Below, piece by piece: positions 61,393-64,000 of a stretch of 64,000 nucleotides of DNA. The notes below the pieces were generated by a model, which was not told the DNA's origin, did no database searches, and saw only the letters and a list, made by a program, of their open reading frames with translations. This DNA is from Sulfurovum sp. UBA4779. Lineage in GTDB: Bacteria; Campylobacterota; Campylobacteria; Campylobacterales; Sulfurovaceae. The stretch covers positions 124,001-188,000 of the forward strand of contig DHHF01000008.1 in NCBI GenBank assembly GCA_002403155.1, read 5' to 3'. Positions within the stretch are counted from its first letter, which is position 1, and each line of letters begins with the position of its first letter. A program made the position numbers and the translations under genes.

Positions 61393-63203
61393 TGACAAAA
61401 ACAGTACCCCAATCCCATATTCGCAATTTTTCAATCATCGCCCATATTGACCACGGAAAATCGACGTTAGCCGATCGTATCATACAAGAATGCGGTGCAG
61501 TATCGGAAAGACAAATGTCTGCGCAGGTCATGGATACGATGGATATCGAAAAAGAACGCGGCATCACCATTAAAGCGCAAAGTGTTCGCTTGAATTATAA
61601 AAAAGACGGAGAAGAGTACATACTCAACCTGATCGACACTCCGGGCCATGTCGATTTTTCATATGAAGTAAGCCGTTCGCTGGCCTCAAGCGACGGTGCT
61701 TTGCTGGTTGTAGATGCCGCACAAGGGGTAGAAGCCCAAACGATTGCCAATGTTTACATTGCCATGGAAAACAATCTTGAACTTTTGCCTGTTGTAAACA
61801 AGATAGACCTTCCTGCCGCCGATCCCGATAGAGTGCTGGCAGAGCTGGAAGAAGCCATAGGGATCGATGCAACCGAGCACAACCTGGTTTCGGCTAAAAC
61901 CGGCGTAGGGATTAAGGATCTTATTGATTCTATCATCGAGCGTGTACCGGCTCCGAAAGGGGATGAAAATGCCCCTGCCAAAGCGCTCATTTATGATAGC
62001 TGGTTTGATAATTATCTGGGAGCATTGGCACTGGTGCGTGTGTTTGACGGAAGTATCAAAAAAGGACAGATGGTTAAGGTGATGGGGACAAAAGATGAGC
62101 ATCAGGTGCTCAATCTGATGTACCCCAATCCTATCGCGCCCATCAAAACAAACGAGATTCGAACCGGCGAGATCGGCATTGTCGTGATGGGGCTCAAAAC
62201 GGTAGATGCGATCAGGGTGGGCGATACGATCACCGATGCGAAACATCCGACTGCAGAAATGATCGCAGGGTTCGAGCCGGCGAAACCTTTTGTGTTTGCC
62301 GGGATCTACCCTATAGAAACTGACAAATTTGAAGATTTGAGGGATGCCTTAAACAAGCTTAAACTCAATGACTCTTCACTGAGTTTTGAGCCGGAAAGTT
62401 CCATCGCGCTCGGAAGCGGATTTAGGACCGGGTTTTTAGGGATGCTGCATATGGAGGTTGTCAAAGAGCGTCTTGAGCGCGAATTTGACTTGGAGCTTAT
62501 CGCGACTGCGCCGACCGTAGTCTATCGCGTCAAGCAAACCAACGGAACGGAACTTGAGATACAAAATCCAAGCGAACTGCCTGAGCCCCAAAAGATAGAC
62601 ACGATCTATGAACCTTATGTCAAAGCGACCATTTTGACACCTCAAGAATATGTAGGGAACCTTATCAAGCTGCTCAATGAGCGCCGCGGGATTCAGATTA
62701 AAATGGATTATCTGAGCGAAACGCGTATTTTGTTGGAATATGATATTCCGATGAATGAAATTGTCATGGATTTCTACGATAAACTAAAATCCATCACAAA
62801 AGGCTATGCAAGTTTTGACTATGAGCCGATCGGGTTTAGGCCGGGCAATCTTGTAAAACTTGATATCCGGGTGGCGGGAGATATCGTAGATTCTCTTTCG
62901 ATCATTGTTCCTGCAGAAAAGGCACGCGCAAAAGGGCTTGCTTTTGTTTCGCAGCTTAAAGAACTGATCCCGAGACAGCTTTTTGAAGTGGCGATCCAGG
63001 CAAGTGTCGGCAATACCATCATTGCGCGGAGCAATGTCAAGTCAATGGGCAAAAACGTGACGGCAAAATGTTACGGCGGAGATATCACGCGAAAACGAAA
63101 ACTTTTGGAAAAACAAAAGGAAGGCAAAAAGCGCATGAAAGCCATCGGCAAAGTTGAAGTTCCCCAAGAGGCATTTATGGCTGTACTGAAGCTTGAAAGT
63201 TAA
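61392..63203 (+). CDS. lepA: Elongation factor 4 (LepA)
   Basis: A 603-residue translational GTPase. G1 is [19 protein letters not shown]2 is [16 protein letters not shown]3 is [15 protein letters not shown]4 is [13 protein letters not shown]. The LepA-specific C-terminal domain holds [20 protein letters not shown] followed by [11 protein letters not shown]. It back-translocates or assists ribosome assembly under stress. Start ATG 61392 overlaps the prs stop by one base, so the two are translationally coupled. Confidence 0.97.
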   Translation: MTKTVPQSHIRNFSIIAHIDHGKSTLADRIIQECGAVSERQMSAQVMDTMDIEKERGITIKAQSVRLNYKKDGEEYILNLIDTPGHVDFSYEVSRSLASSDGALLVVDAAQGVEAQTIANVYIAMENNLELLPVVNKIDLPAADPDRVLAELEEAIGIDATEHNLVSAKTGVGIKDLIDSIIERVPAPKGDENAPAKALIYDSWFDNYLGALALVRVFDGSIKKGQMVKVMGTKDEHQVLNLMYPNPIAPIKTNEIRTGEIGIVVMGLKTVDAIRVGDTITDAKHPTAEMIAGFEPAKPFVFAGIYPIETDKFEDLRDALNKLKLNDSSLSFEPESSIALGSGFRTGFLGMLHMEVVKERLEREFDLELIATAPTVVYRVKQTNGTELEIQNPSELPEPQKIDTIYEPYVKATILTPQEYVGNLIKLLNERRGIQIKMDYLSETRILLEYDIPMNEIVMDFYDKLKSITKGYASFDYEPIGFRPGNLVKLDIRVAGDIVDSLSIIVPAEKARAKGLAFVSQLKELIPRQLFEVAIQASVGNTIIARSNVKSMGKNVTAKCYGGDITRKRKLLEKQKEGKKRMKAIGKVEVPQEAFMAVLKLES

Positions 63204-63215
63204 GCGGGACGCACA

Positions 63216-63662
63216 ATGGGTTGGGCACTGCATTTGCATCTGATTGCCGCTATTTCGTGGATCGGCGGTTCTATTTTTATGTTTGTGCTGGGCATCTCTT
63301 TAAGAGACAAACAAAAACAAAAAGAGGTTTACCCTCATCTTGGGCCTATCTTCGGGTATTTTGAGTTGGTTGCTTTAATTTTGCTGCTCGCAACGGGTGT
63401 CTATATGATAATCGATAACGGATTGATCTACCAACTCTCAAGTGATGCGGACTCTGAAGTGCTCAGCTCTTTACGCAAAAAACTTTGGCTGGTAGGTGCG
63501 CTTTTGATCCTGACTGTCATCCATTTTGCGATTGCACTCAAAACGAATACCAAAGAGAGAACACCTTTGCAAAACCTTTTTTCTAGAGGTTCTTCGATGT
63601 TGATATTTTTGCTGAACCTTTGGGTGCTGCATTATGCCATGGTGATACGAGACATTCTGTAG
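63216..63662 (+). CDS. CopD-family small membrane protein
   Basis: A 148-residue protein with four helices (ALHLHLIAAISWIGGSIFMFVLG; YFELVALILLLATGVYMII; LWLVGALLILTVIHFAIAL; SSMLIFLLNLWVLHYAMVI). The His in HLHLIAA near the N-terminus, the SWIGG motif and a later VIHF are typical of the CopD / DUF2269-like family of putative heme- or copper-handling proteins. It follows lepA by 12 bases. The substrate is unknown. Confidence 0.75.
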   Translation: MGWALHLHLIAAISWIGGSIFMFVLGISLRDKQKQKEVYPHLGPIFGYFELVALILLLATGVYMIIDNGLIYQLSSDADSEVLSSLRKKLWLVGALLILTVIHFAIALKTNTKERTPLQNLFSRGSSMLIFLLNLWVLHYAMVIRDIL

Positions 63663-63765
63663 GCGGTCACTACAAGGACCGGATTTTATGCGAGGAGATC
63701 GGATTGATGAAAAGTCGCATCAATGATAAGAACCAAGCCGATGATTGGCATATCTTTTAACTGCC

Positions 63766-64000
63766 ATGCGATGTTTTTCCTGTTCAAAACTTAGTGTTCC
63801 GATTCTCTGCAAAAGCTGCCGAGAGAAGCTTTTTATTCCTACGGTTACCAAAAGGACGGTAGGTACGCTGGAAGTGGTTAGCTTTTTTAAATATTCTGCC
63901 CTCGAGCCTCTCCTTCATACCAAGCATAAGCCCGAAGGCTATCGCATCTATAAGGCATTGGCAAAGATGACGATGAAGCCTTTTATGGAAAAATTTCTGC
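63766..64000 (+). CDS. ComF-like phosphoribosyltransferase, 5' part
   Basis: An open frame runs from ATG 63766 to the window end (78 codons). It starts with a zinc-finger-like pair, RCFSCSKLSVPILCKSCREK, followed by SFFKYSALEPLLHTKHKPEG, which matches the N-terminus of ComF-family proteins (DNA uptake or intracellular phosphoribosyltransferase roles). The catalytic phosphoribosyltransferase domain lies beyond the edge. No good ribosome binding site is seen before the ATG; a TTG at 63745 is also in frame. Confidence 0.7.
   Translation, partial: MRCFSCSKLSVPILCKSCREKLFIPTVTKRTVGTLEVVSFFKYSALEPLLHTKHKPEGYRIYKALAKMTMKPFMEKFL

Noticed and set aside
63707..63760. 17-codon frame before the comF-like gene
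   Set aside because: A GAGGAG precedes its ATG, but the frame is very short and the peptide has no features; could at most be a leader.

Overview
The window is a dense, low-to-moderate GC bacterial chromosome segment with about 63 protein genes. It has no rRNA, tRNA, CRISPR array, insertion sequence or prophage that I can see. The gene content and order point to Campylobacterota (epsilonproteobacteria), most like a chemolithotrophic Sulfurovum/Sulfurimonas-type organism. The pointers are a PycB/OadA-type carboxyltransferase, an ArsS-type sensor kinase, a CcsBA fusion for cytochrome c assembly, several small monoheme cytochromes, an aminofutalosine deaminase of the alternative menaquinone pathway, and two blocks whose order I recall from Campylobacter and Helicobacter: rlmH-dksA-membrane protein-dus, and sppA/mqnX/aroQ/pepQ/folK/flhF. 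The genus is inference; the phylum is fairly safe.

Left part (1-13 kb): a truncated thioredoxin-fold gene, an FAH-family hydrolase and a TRIC-type channel. Next is a three-gene operon for a Cys-type formate dehydrogenase carrying a sulfhydrogenase-like iron-sulfur/flavin module. A Spy-like periplasmic protein with a two-component system follows, then a cytochrome c-thioredoxin fusion. The rlmH-dksA-unknown-dus block ends with a beta-propeller lipoprotein.

Middle (13-33 kb): a TauE/SafE permease, uvrA, polA, ccsBA, mscL, yhcH-like, a ThiF-family enzyme, surE, greA, argC, an LpxH-like phosphatase, stress protein genes, and a metF-serB stretch bracketed by palindromic or structured repeats. An ABC exporter follows.

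Right part (33-64 kb): uppP, a DEAD-box helicase with a structured leader, and the oadG-oadA-oadB-pckA carbon/sodium operon. Then come mgtE, a CaCA antiporter, a second DEAD-box helicase, truD, a DsbD-like permease, acylphosphatase, a zinc-ribbon thioredoxin, a two-component system coupled to a monoheme cytochrome, two further small cytochrome-like proteins, and a CAP-domain protein. The block from sppA to flhF is followed by a SpoA-domain (FliM/FliN-like) protein, mnmA, prs, lepA, a CopD-like protein and the 5' end of a comF-like gene.

Functionally the window mixes housekeeping (replication/repair, translation fidelity, tRNA modification, cell wall lipid recycling) with redox and envelope functions (formate oxidation, cytochrome c maturation, thiol chemistry, envelope stress sensing). 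I did not find a clear novel defence or mobile system. The most interesting items are the formate dehydrogenase module, a probable internal translation start in oadA, the flagellar-gene collapse after flhF, the GT(T)AAA repeats before the Spy-like gene, the repeat-bracketed metF-serB region, and several structured leaders.
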